Assembly: GCF_006547145.1 (NCBI RefSeq)
Contig: NZ_CP041244.1
Location: forward strand, 3,596,001 to 3,660,000
Origin: Actinomadura sp. WMMA1423
Lineage (GTDB): Bacteria > Actinomycetota > Actinomycetes > Streptosporangiales > Streptosporangiaceae
Direction of reading: 5' to 3'
Length of the DNA stretch: 64,000 bases
The position numbers were made by a program, and so were the translations under genes. Below the pieces are notes generated by a model that had not been told where the DNA came from, ran no database searches, and saw nothing but the letters and a program-made list of their open reading frames with translations. Positions 48,915 through 56,799 of this stretch are shown in pieces. Position 1 is the first letter of the stretch; every line of letters begins with the position of its first letter.

Positions 48915-49271
48915 GTGCCGACGTATCAGTACGTTTGCACCGAGTGCGGCGAACCTCTGGAGGTCGTGCAGAAGTTCAGCGACGACGCGCTGACCGAGTG
49001 CCCGGCGTGCAGCGGCCGGCTCCGCAAGGTCTTCTCCGCCGCGGGGATCATCTTCAAGGGCTCGGGCTTCTACCGCACCGACAGCCGGGGCTCCGGCAAG
49101 TCGGCCTCCACCGCGGGGGCCTCGTCCAACGGGTCGTCGAACGGCTCGTCCAACGAGTCGTCCAGCGGTTCCTCGAGCGACTCCGCCAAGTCGGACTCGT
49201 CCTCGTCGTCCTCCGACTCGTCGTCCTCGTCGGCGAGCAAGACGTCGTCCTCGTCCGAGAAGGTCGCCTGA
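48915..49271 (+). CDS. ruc: Ruc-type FmdB zinc-ribbon chaperone with disordered Ser-rich tail
   Basis: A 118-residue protein. The zinc ribbon has C8/C11 (YVCTECG) and C29/C32 (TECPACSG), followed by LRKVFSAAGIIFKGSGFYRTD, then a Ser/Asp/Lys low-complexity tail from about residue 60 to the end. The same order (redox-active CxxC pairs, KGSGFYRTDSR, disordered tail) is found in mycobacterial Rv0991c (Ruc), a redox-regulated chaperone. A CIRCE-like site upstream and the neighbouring galU/5-FTHF genes support orthology. GTG 48915 follows AGGAGGAACC. An IS element has inserted eight bases after the stop. Confidence 0.85.
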   Translation: MPTYQYVCTECGEPLEVVQKFSDDALTECPACSGRLRKVFSAAGIIFKGSGFYRTDSRGSGKSASTAGASSNGSSNGSSNESSSGSSSDSAKSDSSSSSSDSSSSSASKTSSSSEKVA

Positions 49272-49279
49272 CCGCCTAA

Positions 49280-50173
49280 GAGGTCATAACAAAATGTGCA
49301 TGTGATGCGACATGGCGTGATGTCGGGGTGTGGTGTGGGCGGGTGCGTAGAGGTGAGGAACCGCCATGGATCGTGGCCGACAGCTTGTGGGAGCGGATCG
49401 AGCCGCTGCTGCCGAAGGTCGAGCGCCGCAAGCACCACGCTGGGCGTAAGCGGTTGGACGACCGCAAGGTGCTGTGCGGGATCTTGTTCGTGCTGCACAC
49501 CGGGATTCGGTGGGAGTTCCTGCCTCAGGAGCTGGGGTTCGGGTCGGGGATGACGTGCTGGCGGCGGCTGGCCGAGTGGCACCAGGCCGGGGTGTGGGAG
49601 CGGCTGCACCGGCTGTTGCTGGAGGAGCTTCACGCCGCCGGGCAGCTGGACTGGTCCAGGGCGGTGATCGACAGTTCGCACGTCCGGGCTCTCAAGGGCG
49701 GCCCAAAACAGGGCCGAGCCCGGTCGACCGCGGCCGGTCGGGCTCCAAGCACCATGTGCTGACCGACGGGCACGGCACTCCGCTCGCCGTGGCGCTGACC
49801 GGCGGCAACCGCAACGACGTCACCCAGCTGATGCCGCTGCTGGACAAGGTGCCGCCCGTCCGAGGCCGGGTCGGACGCCCCCGCCGCCGGCCCGAGCGGC
49901 TGCTGGCCGACCGCGGCTACGACCACGACAAATACCGCCGCATGGTCTGGGCCAAGGGCATCAAACCGGTCATCGCCCGCCGCGGCAGCCCCCACGGCTC
50001 GGGACTGGGCGTCCACCGCTACGTCGTCGAACGCACCATCGGCCTGCTGCACTGGTTCCGCCGCCTGCGCATCCGCTGGGAGACCCGCGACGACATTCAC
50101 GAAGCATTTCATGACCCTGGCCGCCGCCATCATCTGCTGGCGCCGCCTCGTCCGCTGATTCTGTTACGACCTC
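49280..50173 (+). mobile_element. IS5-family (IS427-like) insertion sequence
   Basis: An 894-base element with terminal inverted repeats GAGGTCATAACAAAAT (left) and, reverse-complemented, GAGGTCGTAACAGAAT (right), matching at 14 of 16 positions. It is flanked by TAA on both sides (49277-49279 and 50174-50176), within a five-base match CTAAG, as expected for TNA target duplication. It carries a two-frame transposase. It sits between ruc and the hairpin that was probably ruc's terminator. Confidence 0.88.
49373..50158 (+). pseudogene. IS5/IS427-group transposase, two frames, with damaged C-terminus
   Basis: DDE transposase. Frame one (from GTG 49373, VADSLWERIEPLLPKVE) holds the first Asp, D100 (AVIDSSHVRALKGG). 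The protein continues in the -1 frame from the CCAAAAC run near 49705-49711 (KTGPSPVDRG), as in IS427-group elements with programmed frameshifting. It carries the second Asp (LLADRGYDHDKYR) and the Glu (VVERTIGLLHWFRRLR). Near 50105 an extra T (GCATTTCATG) shifts the frame away from the normal end MTLAAAIICWRRLVR, which is still readable to its TGA at about 50156-50158. The copy is therefore probably inactive. Confidence 0.78.
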
Positions 50174-50191
50174 TAAGCCTCTCCGCTCGCA

Positions 50192-50217
50192 CCGGGGGAT
50201 CCCGCCGGATCCCCCGG
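50192..50217 (+). terminator. Perfect 11-bp hairpin terminator (probably of ruc)
   Basis: Arms CCGGGGGATCC (50192-50202) and GGATCCCCCGG (50207-50217), loop CGCC, followed by CCTTTG. Without the IS element it would lie about 20 bases after the ruc stop codon, so it is most likely ruc's own terminator displaced by the insertion. Confidence 0.8.
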
Positions 50218-50413
50218 CCTTTGTCGTACCTCCACGCCGTCGCCTACACCTCCAGGGGTAGGCGGCGGCCTTCGCTTGCCTCAGAAGAGGTAGGGCGGGT
50301 CCGTTCCCACGCCGGAGGCGTTGTTGCACGTGTTTCGAGACCATGGAGGAGATCAGGGAGCCGACCCGGCCCGGCAGGGCCCCTCTCCTCGCACGGCGCC
50401 ATTTTTGCTCTAA

Positions 50414-50430
50414 CTTAGAGATAATCTAAG
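50414..50430. promoter_or_regulatory. Palindrome in the MMPL promoter region
   Basis: CTTAGA (50414-50419), GATAA, TCTAAG (50425-50430): a perfect inverted repeat of MarR-operator size that also contains GATAAT, a possible -10 hexamer. It lies 139 bases before the MMPL start. The regulator is not identifiable from the window. Confidence 0.4.
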
Positions 50431-50568
50431 CACGAGAGGCTTCGCGACAGGGGCGGGGGCAGGCTCTTCGGGAGATTCGCGATAGTACTTGACATGTCTC
50501 GCGTGTCGAGAGAACCTATGGCGAACACGACATATCTCGATATCCCCTCGGTGCACAGGAGAGGACCC

Positions 50569-52695
50569 ATGAGCGCACCAAGCCCGCCCTCCCCCAGGTC
50601 ACGGACACACCGCATGGCCGGACTCATCGCCGGCCGGCGCACCAAATGGGCCGTCCTGGCCCTGTGGATCGTCCTGCTGGCGGCCCTCGGCCCCCTCGCC
50701 GGCAAGCTCGGCGACGTGGAGAAGAACGACGCCGCGTCCTGGCTGCCCGCCGGCGCCGAGTCCACGCGGGTCGTCGAGCTGGAGGAGCGGTTCCGCAAGG
50801 ACGAGACGATGCTCGCCGTCATCGTCTACGAGCGGTCCGGCGGGATCACCGCGGCGGACAAGGCCAAGGCCGAGTCCGACGCGGCCGCCTTCCAGAAGCT
50901 GCCCGGAGCGCAGAAGGCCCAGGGGCCGTTCCCGTCCAAGGACGGCAAGGCCCTCCAGACCCTCGTGCCGCTGACCGACGAGGACCTCACCGCCGCCGTC
51001 GACCAGGCGCGCGACATCGCCCAGCGCGGACCTCCCGGCCTGGTCTCGCACGTCACCGGGCCCGCCGGCGGCGGCGCCGACCAGTTCGAGGTCTTCCAGA
51101 GCCTGGACGGCTTCCTGCTCATGGCCGCCGGCCTCGTCGTCATCGTCCTGCTGCTGTTCATCTACCGCAGCCCCGTCCTGTGGTTCGTCCCCGTGCTGAG
51201 CGCCGTCTTCGCCCTGGGACTGGCCCAGTCGACCGTGTATCTGCTCGCCAAGTACGCGGACCTCACGGTCAACGGCCAGAGCGCCGGCATCCTGACCGTC
51301 CTCGTCTTCGGCGTCGCCACCGACTACGCACTCCTGCTCGTCGCCCGCTACAGGGAAGAGCTGCACCGGCACGAGGACCGGCACGAGGCCATGGCGTACG
51401 CGCTGCACCGCGCCGCCCCCGCGGTCATCGCGTCCGCCGCCACCGTGGCCGTCGGCCTGCTGTGCCTGCTGCTCGCCGACATGAACTCCACCGCCGGCCT
51501 GGGCCCCGTCGCTGCCGCGGGCGTCCTCACCGCGCTCGCCGCCATGACGACCCTGCTGCCCGCCCTCCTGGTCATCTGCGGCCGGTGGCTGTTCTGGCCG
51601 CTGGTCCCCCGCTACGACGCCAAGTACCTGGAGCCCGAGGCCTACGAGGCCGAGCACGGCGTCTGGAGCCGCGTGGCGGCGATGGTCGGGAAGCGCCCGC
51701 GCGCGCTCTGGGCCGCGACCATGCTCGGGCTGATCGTCCTCACCCTCGGGCTGGGCTCGCTCAAGGCGGACGGCCTGTCGGACGCGGGCCAGTTCACCGG
51801 CAAGCCCGACTCGGTGAAGGGCTCGGAGGTCATCGCCCGGCACTACGCCGCCGGTTCGGGCGCACCGGCCGTCGTCATCGGCGAGGCGCCGGCGTCCGGC
51901 CGGATCGCCGAGGCCGTGCGCGCGACGACGGGTGTCGCCGAGGTGAGCGCCCCCGTCACGGCCGGCGGGCTGGTCAAGTACGAGGCGACGCTGAAGGACT
52001 CCGCCGACAGCGAGGCGGCGCGCGCGACCATCGACCGCCTGCGGGCCGCGGTGCACGCCGTCCCGTCGGCGGACGCCAAGGTCGGCGGCATGACGGCGAC
52101 GTCCCTGGACATCAAGCGCGCCTCGGCCCGCGACAACAAGGTGATCATCCCGATCGTGCTCGGCGTGGTGTTCCTCATCCTCATCGCGCTGCTGCGCGCC
52201 GTCGTCGCGCCGCTGCTGATGATGGGGACCGTGGTGCTGTCGTTCCTGGCCTCGCTCGGCGCCTGCGCGGTGATCTTCGAGCACGGCTTCGGCTTCGAGG
52301 GCACCGACTCCGGATTCCCGCTGCTGACCTTCATCTTCCTGGTGGCGCTGGGGGTCGACTACAACATCTTCCTGATGCACCGCGTCCGGGAGGAGTCCCA
52401 GGCGCTCGGCACCCGGCGCGGCATCCAGCGCGGCCTCGCCGTCACCGGCGGTGTGATCACCTCGGCCGGCCTCGTCCTCGCGGCCACGTTCGCGTCCATG
52501 GTCACGCTGCCGCTGGTGTTCATGGTCGAGATGGGCTTCGCGGTCGCGTTCGGCGTCCTGCTCGACACCCTCGTCGTCCGGTCGCTGCTGCTGCCCGCGC
52601 TGGCCTACGACATCGGGCGGCGGATCTGGGTCCCGGGCCGCCTCGCGAAGGAGGCGCCGGCCGAGAAGGCCAAGGTGCTGGACCCGGTCGGCTGA
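50569..52695 (+). CDS. MMPL-family RND-type membrane exporter
   Basis: A 708-residue transporter with the MMPL layout. One helix is near 25-45, an extracytoplasmic domain to about 180, and helices 2-6 follow (FLLMAAGLVVIVLLLFIY; FGVATDYALLLVARYREELHRHED, whose Asp-Tyr pair DY is the proton relay, in parts). A second extracytoplasmic domain and helices 7-12 come next, with a matching relay ALGVDYNIFLMHRVREES (in parts). Such proteins export lipids or drugs using the proton gradient. ATG 50569 follows AGGAGAGGACCC and is preferred over upstream in-frame codons. A strong hairpin follows the stop. Confidence 0.9.
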   Translation: MSAPSPPSPRSRTHRMAGLIAGRRTKWAVLALWIVLLAALGPLAGKLGDVEKNDAASWLPAGAESTRVVELEERFRKDETMLAVIVYERSGGITAADKAKAESDAAAFQKLPGAQKAQGPFPSKDGKALQTLVPLTDEDLTAAVDQARDIAQRGPPGLVSHVTGPAGGGADQFEVFQSLDGFLLMAAGLVVIVLLLFIYRSPVLWFVPVLSAVFALGLAQSTVYLLAKYADLTVNGQSAGILTVLVFGVATDYALLLVARYREELHRHEDRHEAMAYALHRAAPAVIASAATVAVGLLCLLLADMNSTAGLGPVAAAGVLTALAAMTTLLPALLVICGRWLFWPLVPRYDAKYLEPEAYEAEHGVWSRVAAMVGKRPRALWAATMLGLIVLTLGLGSLKADGLSDAGQFTGKPDSVKGSEVIARHYAAGSGAPAVVIGEAPASGRIAEAVRATTGVAEVSAPVTAGGLVKYEATLKDSADSEAARATIDRLRAAVHAVPSADAKVGGMTATSLDIKRASARDNKVIIPIVLGVVFLILIALLRAVVAPLLMMGTVVLSFLASLGACAVIFEHGFGFEGTDSGFPLLTFIFLVALGVDYNIFLMHRVREESQALGTRRGIQRGLAVTGGVITSAGLVLAATFASMVTLPLVFMVEMGFAVAFGVLLDTLVVRSLLLPALAYDIGRRIWVPGRLAKEAPAEKAKVLDPVG

Positions 52696-52709
52696 CGTCC
52701 CCGGAAGGT

Positions 52710-52739
52710 GGGCGGGCCCGGCTCCGGCCGGGCCCGCCC
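52710..52739 (+). terminator. GC-rich 13-bp terminator hairpin after the MMPL gene
   Basis: Arms GGGCGGGCCCGGC (52710-52722) and GCCGGGCCCGCCC (52727-52739) around TCCG, 14 bases after the stop codon. Perfectly paired, no U-tract. Confidence 0.75.
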
Positions 52740-52811
52740 CGCCCCCCGGAGTTATCCACAATCGGTGGACGGCCTGCCGGGGACGGCGCCCGGGTGGCTA
52801 GGGTCGGCGAC

Positions 52812-53639
52812 ATGTCCACTTCGGCTTCCGCGTCCCAGCCCACCGCCGAGATCGGGGTCATCGGCGGCTCCGGGTTCTACTCGTTCCTCGACGACGTCGA
52901 GGAGGTGCGGGTCGACACCCCCTACGGCCCGCCGAGCGACCCCGTCGCGATCGGCGAGCTGGCGGGCCGCCGCGTCGCGTTCATCCCCCGGCACGGCCGC
53001 GACCACCGCTTCCCCCCGCACAAGATCCCCTACCGGGCCAACATGTGGGCGCTGCGGTCCCTCGGCGTCCGCCAGGTGCTCGGGCCGTGCGCGGTCGGCT
53101 CCCTCACCCCCGACCACGGGCCCGGCACGCTGGCCGTCCCCGACCAGCTCGCCGACCGGACGTCCGGGCGCGACCAGACCTACTACGAGCACGGCGCCGC
53201 CGTCCACGTCTCGTTCTCCGACCCGTACTGCCCGACGGGCCGCCGCGCCGTCGCCGAGTCCGCGCGCGCCTCGGGGTGGGAGCCGGTCGACAGCGGCACC
53301 CTCGTCGTCATCGAGGGCCCGCGCTTCTCCACGCGGGCCGAGTCCCGGTGGTTCGCCTCCCAGGGGTGGACGCTGATCGGCATGACCGGCCATCCGGAGG
53401 CCGTCCTCGCCCGCGAGCTGGCGCTCTGCTACACCTCGCTCTGCCTCGTCACCGACCTCGACGCGGGCATCGAGGAGGGCGAGGGCGTCACCATGGAGGA
53501 GGTACTGCGCGTCTTCGGCGACAACATCGACCGGCTCCGCGGCGTCGTCGCCGACGTGGTCAAGGCCCTGCCCACCGAGCGCTCCTGCCCCTGCCCGGGC
53601 GTCCTCGACGGCATCAAGCTCCCGCTGGAACTGCCGTGA
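52812..53639 (+). CDS. S-methyl-5'-thioadenosine phosphorylase-type enzyme (MTAP/MTIP)
   Basis: A 275-residue nucleoside phosphorylase that splits methylthioadenosine, a by-product of polyamine and other SAM-using pathways. Seen: AEIGVIGGSGFYSF (phosphate loop), VAFIPRHGRDHRFPPHKIPYRAN (in parts), VGSLTPDHGPGTLAVPDQ, IEGPRFSTRAESRWF (phosphate/ribose residues) and GMTGHPEAVLARELALCY. LVTDLDAGIEEGEGV covers the base-binding Asp region. Whether it prefers MTA or MTI is undecided. ATG 52812. Its stop overlaps the SAF-domain gene (GTGA 53636-53639). Confidence 0.9.
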   Translation: MSTSASASQPTAEIGVIGGSGFYSFLDDVEEVRVDTPYGPPSDPVAIGELAGRRVAFIPRHGRDHRFPPHKIPYRANMWALRSLGVRQVLGPCAVGSLTPDHGPGTLAVPDQLADRTSGRDQTYYEHGAAVHVSFSDPYCPTGRRAVAESARASGWEPVDSGTLVVIEGPRFSTRAESRWFASQGWTLIGMTGHPEAVLARELALCYTSLCLVTDLDAGIEEGEGVTMEEVLRVFGDNIDRLRGVVADVVKALPTERSCPCPGVLDGIKLPLELP

Positions 53640-54604
53640 GCGCCCGGTTAGCCCGCCTGCGGCGGCCGCTGGCGGCGCTCTTCGCCGCGGCCGCCGCGGG
53701 CCTGGCGCTCCTGGCACTGCGCCCCGGGCCGCCGCCGTCCGTCCGCGTCCTGGCCGCCGCGCGCGACCTGGCCTCCGGGACGTCCCTCGCCCCATCCGAC
53801 CTGCGGCACCTCGACCTGCCACCGGAGGCCGTGCCGGCGGGCGCGCTCCGATCCGGCGGCGCCGGCCGCGTCCTCGCCGGCCCCGTGCGCCGGGGCGAAC
53901 CCCTCACCGACGCCCGCTTCGTCGGCGCGGGCCTCCTGCGCGGCCGCGGCCCCGGCACGGTCGCCACGCCGGTCCGCCTGGCCGACGCGGGCGCCGTCCG
54001 CCTCGTCCACGCCGGCGACCACGTCGACGTCCTGACCACCCCCTCGGAGGCCGCCCCCGCGAGCGAGCCGTCCGGCCCGCGTTCCCGCTGGGAGGCGTCC
54101 CGCGTGGTGGTGTCGGACGTACCGGTCATAGCGGTCCCACCCCCGGCCGAGGACGGCCCCCGGAACGGCGCCCTGGTCGTCCTCGCGACCGACCGCCCCC
54201 AAGCGGTGGCCCTGGCCGGAGCCGGCGCCCCCCTCGCCCTGACGATCACCAATCCTGTGTTTACTCAGGCCCGGCCCACTTCGCTCGCCTTGCGGCTGTG
54301 TTTACTCAGGCCCGGCCCACTTCGCTCGCCTAGCGGCTCGCTACGTGACCGTTCCTGGGCGAACGCGGCATCGCTTCGCGATCTGCCCGGCTCCGCTCGC
54401 CTTCGGCTTCGCTCCGCCGGGCAGGTCACGCGTTCGCGCGCGTGGCGGGGGTCCTTCGCGACAGTTCCTAGGCCCCGGGAGCGCAGGTCAGGGCTTCGGG
54501 GGCCGAATTGGCGAATTATGGATGACTTCAATACGATCCGTAGCCGTTTACGGTGCCCCCTCAGCCAGGGGCACGACCCCCGACACCCCCTGGAGCCGTC
54601 ATGA
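53636..54604 (+). CDS. SAF-domain (CpaB/RcpC-like) protein with abnormal repeat-derived C-terminus
   Basis: Starts at GTG 53636, coupled to the phosphorylase. An N-terminal signal/membrane helix (LAALFAAAAAGLALLAL) is followed by a SAF domain (VRVLAAARDLASGTSLAPSDL, PGGxLRSGGAGRVLAGPVRRGEPLT, in parts) and an RcpC-like segment (VHAGDHVDVLTTP, VVSDVPVIAVP). Family similarity ends at about residue 205 (GAPLALTITN). The remaining 115 residues are translated from a tandem repeat and GC-rich debris, and the frame closes only at TGA 54602-54604, touching the mscL start. The original end seems to have been lost by insertion of the repeat. Confidence 0.65.
   Translation: MSARLARLRRPLAALFAAAAAGLALLALRPGPPPSVRVLAAARDLASGTSLAPSDLRHLDLPPEAVPAGALRSGGAGRVLAGPVRRGEPLTDARFVGAGLLRGRGPGTVATPVRLADAGAVRLVHAGDHVDVLTTPSEAAPASEPSGPRSRWEASRVVVSDVPVIAVPPPAEDGPRNGALVVLATDRPQAVALAGAGAPLALTITNPVFTQARPTSLALRLCLLRPGPLRSPSGSLRDRSWANAASLRDLPGSARLRLRSAGQVTRSRAWRGSFATVPRPRERRSGLRGPNWRIMDDFNTIRSRLRCPLSQGHDPRHPLEPS
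54256..54337. repeat. 41-base tandem direct repeat
   Basis: Two adjacent copies (54256-54296 and 54297-54337) of a 41-base unit beginning TGTGTTTACTCAGGCCCGGC, differing at a single base. It lies at the point where the SAF protein stops resembling its family. Downstream (54338-54490) are further pieces of the GCTTCGCTCGCC type common in actinomycete interspersed repeats, including the hairpin CTGCCCGGC/GCCGGGCAG. Confidence 0.85.
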
Positions 54605-55020
54605 GCGGATTCAAGAAGTTCCTCTTCCGCGGGAACCTGGTCGACCTCGCGGTGGCGTTCGTCGTCGGAGCGGCGTTCGCAGGCCTGGTGAAGGACTTCG
54701 CGACTTCCTTCATCACTCCGCTGATCGCCCTCCTCGGCGGCGAGCCCGACTACACCCGGCTGGTCGTCACCGTGAACGGCACCAAGTTCCCGTACGGCAT
54801 CTTCGTGACGTCGGCGGTCGCGTTCTTCATCACGGCCGTGATCGTCTACTTCCTGGTCGTGCTCCCGACGGCCAAGCTGATCGAGCGGATGGACCGCGGC
54901 AAGGAGGCCACCGAACGCGAGTGCCCGCAGTGCCTGAGCGACATCCCGGTGAGGGCCCGCCGCTGCCGCTACTGCACCGCCGAGGTGCTCCCCGCCAACG
55001 AGGTCCCGTCCTCCACCTGA
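54601..55020 (+). CDS. mscL: Large-conductance mechanosensitive channel with C-terminal zinc ribbon
   Basis: A 139-residue MscL, an osmotic emergency valve. The N-terminal helix and first membrane segment carry FKKFLFRGNLVDLAVAFVVG (in parts), with the gate region VVGAAFAGLV. The periplasmic loop is about 48-65, the second membrane segment about 66-90. After the cytoplasmic helix, C108/C111 and C122/C125 form a small zinc ribbon, a tail frequent in actinobacterial MscL but absent in E. coli. An AT-rich patch about 60-100 bases upstream (GAATTATGGATGACTTCAATACG) may be its own promoter. ATG 54601. Confidence 0.92.
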   Translation: MSGFKKFLFRGNLVDLAVAFVVGAAFAGLVKDFATSFITPLIALLGGEPDYTRLVVTVNGTKFPYGIFVTSAVAFFITAVIVYFLVVLPTAKLIERMDRGKEATERECPQCLSDIPVRARRCRYCTAEVLPANEVPSST

Positions 55021-55036
55021 CGGCGGCCGGCCCGGC

Positions 55037-56074
55037 TCACCCCTCCTCGGTCCCGTACTCCCAGTGCCAGGGCTCGAACGGATTGCTGTAGGCCCAGGAG
55101 GGGTGGATCCAGCCGTACTTCCCGGCGTGGGCCTCCATCCAATTGAACTGGACCGAACCCGAACTCTGCACACCGCCGCACAGGTCGAGCGCCTGCCCCT
55201 TGCCGTGGTTGCTCGTCCCGGGGACGGCGGCGAAGCCGGGCCGCTGCGCGTACACGCGGTGCTGCTCGGACAGGCTCCGGTAGGCGTCCGTCACGCACAT
55301 GTCGCGGCCGAAGCCGCGCTTGTACGCCTCGTTCAGCTTGTAGAACGCGAGCGCCGCGTCCGCCCGCAGCATGTGCCCGCCCTTCTGCGGCAGCGGGCAC
55401 AGGTACTTCGACGGGATGAGCCCGTTGGGGAACTTCTTGGCGTCCCTCGCGAGCGACTTGTCGCACCCGAGCTCGAACCGCTTCTGCCGCGTCACCGCCA
55501 GCTTGTCGAGCATCGCGTTGAGCTGCTTCGTCAGCTGCGCCGACCGGCTCTTCAACCCGTCCACGTCCTGCTGGAGGCGGGTCTGGTCGACGGCGTTGCG
55601 CGACTGCAGCTCCTGCGCCGCGGAGGCGAGCTTCTGCCGCCGGTCCTGCAGCTCGTCGGCACGGTCCACCAGCGCCTGCTGCGACCTCGCCATCAGCGTC
55701 ACGTCCGCGGTCGACCGCAGCGCCGTGCTCGGGTCCCCGCCACCGAAGATCGCCATGGAGCCGGCCGCGCCGCTCTGCTGGTAGGAGGTGTTCGCGAGCC
55801 GGGCCAGCGGCTCGCGGATCCGGTTCAGCTCCGCCTCGGCCCCGGCGAGGTCCTTCAGCGTCGTGCGCAGCTTCACCTGCGACTCGGCCAGGCTCTTCTT
55901 CCGGCCCTCCATCTGCTTGGTGGCCTTCTCCAGCTCGGTGCGCGCCTTCGTCGCCTCGCGGCGCAGCGACTCGAGCGAGTCGGCCCCCGCGGCCGCGTGC
56001 GCGGCACTGTGCGGTGAGAACATCGTCATCACCAGGAAGACCGCGGTCAGCGCCGCCGACCGGGGGTACGGCAC
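55037..56074 (-). CDS. Secreted coiled-coil M15-type D,D-peptidase
   Basis: A 345-residue protein. The signal peptide is about 1-28 (cleavage after SAAHAAA), a long coiled coil about 33-195 is rich in Leu/Glu/Lys, and a zinc peptidase domain of the VanY/M15 type runs from about 215 to the end. Zinc and catalytic residues: H290 and D297 in TSNHGKGQALDL, and H337 in EPWHWEY. R266 in DAYRSLSEQHR binds substrate. C204/C226/C260/C299 may form disulfides. It probably trims peptidoglycan peptides; the coiled coil recalls divisome- or NlpC-linked wall hydrolases. GTG 56074 follows AGGAGGAAAACC. Confidence 0.87.
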   Translation of the reverse strand: MPYPRSAALTAVFLVMTMFSPHSAAHAAAGADSLESLRREATKARTELEKATKQMEGRKKSLAESQVKLRTTLKDLAGAEAELNRIREPLARLANTSYQQSGAAGSMAIFGGGDPSTALRSTADVTLMARSQQALVDRADELQDRRQKLASAAQELQSRNAVDQTRLQQDVDGLKSRSAQLTKQLNAMLDKLAVTRQKRFELGCDKSLARDAKKFPNGLIPSKYLCPLPQKGGHMLRADAALAFYKLNEAYKRGFGRDMCVTDAYRSLSEQHRVYAQRPGFAAVPGTSNHGKGQALDLCGGVQSSGSVQFNWMEAHAGKYGWIHPSWAYSNPFEPWHWEYGTEEG

Positions 56075-56156
56075 GGTGGTTTTCCTCCTGATGCCCAGAA
56101 TCGGATCAGCGCGAGAACGCTACTACAGCTTCTACGATGACCAGTCCGTAACCGGT

Positions 56157-56597
56157 TCAGCGGCCTCGGTGATGTTCGCACCACCGGCGCATCCACCAGA
56201 CGTCCTCCCAGCCCGCCGGGCACGGACGCCGCCCCGGCACGGACGTGGAGGGCGACGGCGCGGGCGTCGCCCTGCGCCGCGGCGTCACCACCGGTCTCGG
56301 CACCCGCTTCGGCGGCTTGGTCGCCACCTGCGGCTCCGACTCCGGCGGCACGTACTTCCCGAACGTCGGCTCGCCGTCCGGAGTCACCGGCGCGGCACTG
56401 CGCGCGGCCCCGCCCGCCGACTCGGGACGCTCCCTGACGGGCTCGTCCCTCAGCCCGAACGCGATCACCGACGCCACCAGCACCGGCACGGCGAACGCCG
56501 CGGCGACGACCGTGATCCGCCTGCCGCGCCGGGGCTCCTCGCCCGCCGCGTCCTCGGCGCCCTGGTCCTTCGGCTGCCCGCGATGCCGTCCCGTCAC
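56157..56597 (-). CDS. Single-pass membrane-anchored protein of unknown function
   Basis: A 146-residue reading frame. It has a charged N-terminus, one membrane helix (ITVVAAAFAVPVLVASVIAFGL) preceded by arginines (the RRGRR stop), a Pro/Arg-rich extracellular linker and a compact end with CPAGWEDVWWMRRWCEHH (two Cys, many aromatic residues). No family is recognised. The start is uncertain; GTG 56597 gives a sensible inside N-terminus, but the ribosome site is poor. Coding potential is supported by the hydrophobic pattern and third-position GC. Possibly a small surface or wall-interacting protein next to the M15 peptidase. Confidence 0.5.
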   Translation of the reverse strand: MTGRHRGQPKDQGAEDAAGEEPRRGRRITVVAAAFAVPVLVASVIAFGLRDEPVRERPESAGGAARSAAPVTPDGEPTFGKYVPPESEPQVATKPPKRVPRPVVTPRRRATPAPSPSTSVPGRRPCPAGWEDVWWMRRWCEHHRGR

Positions 56598-56726
56598 GGG
56601 ACGGAAGCGTACCCATACGCCCCCCGCCCGGCCTAGAGCCCCGAGTGCATAAGGGGGAGCGCCCACCGCGCCCCTTCCCCTACCCTGTAGGTGCCGTCCG
56701 CTACGCTCTACCGCGAGCGACGACAA

Positions 56727-56799
56727 GCCTCCGTAGCTCAGGGGATAGAGCACCGCTCTCCTAAAGCGGGTGCCGCAGGTTCGAATCCTGCCGGGGGCG
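56727..56799 (+). tRNA. tRNA-Arg (anticodon CCT)
   Basis: A 73-base cloverleaf. The acceptor GCCTCCG pairs with CGGGGGC (one G-U pair). The D-arm is GCTC/GAGC. The anticodon stem CCGCT/AGCGG holds CTCCTAA, anticodon CCT. The T-arm is GCAGG TTCGAAT CCTGC, and the discriminator is G. 3' CCA is not encoded. Arg-CCT tRNAs are frequent integration sites, and the fusion gene at 57202 lies immediately downstream. Confidence 0.95.

Larger units (their letters stand above)
50178..50568. other. 391-base non-coding stretch between the IS element and the MMPL gene
   Basis: No gene is supported. It holds the ruc-type terminator hairpin (50192-50217), a GC-rich middle without recognisable elements, and an AT-rich promoter-like patch at about 50400-50550. 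That patch includes a perfect small palindrome (50414-50430) with GATAAT inside. Confidence 0.5.

Noticed and set aside
49200..49260. The TCG/TCC-rich stretch at the end of ruc as a simple-sequence repeat of separate interest
   Set aside because: It is the normal coding of the Ser-rich disordered tail known from Ruc-type proteins, not a distinct repeat element.
50646..52700. A long plus-strand frame overlapping the MMPL gene
   Set aside because: It is the +1 shadow of the transporter and joins the phosphorylase frame only by chance; no family features are present in the overlap.
54601..54604. ATGA overlap as evidence that the SAF protein and MscL are translationally coupled
   Set aside because: The reading frame reaches mscL only because a repeat destroyed the original end, and mscL has a promoter-like patch and leader of its own. 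The overlap is probably accidental.
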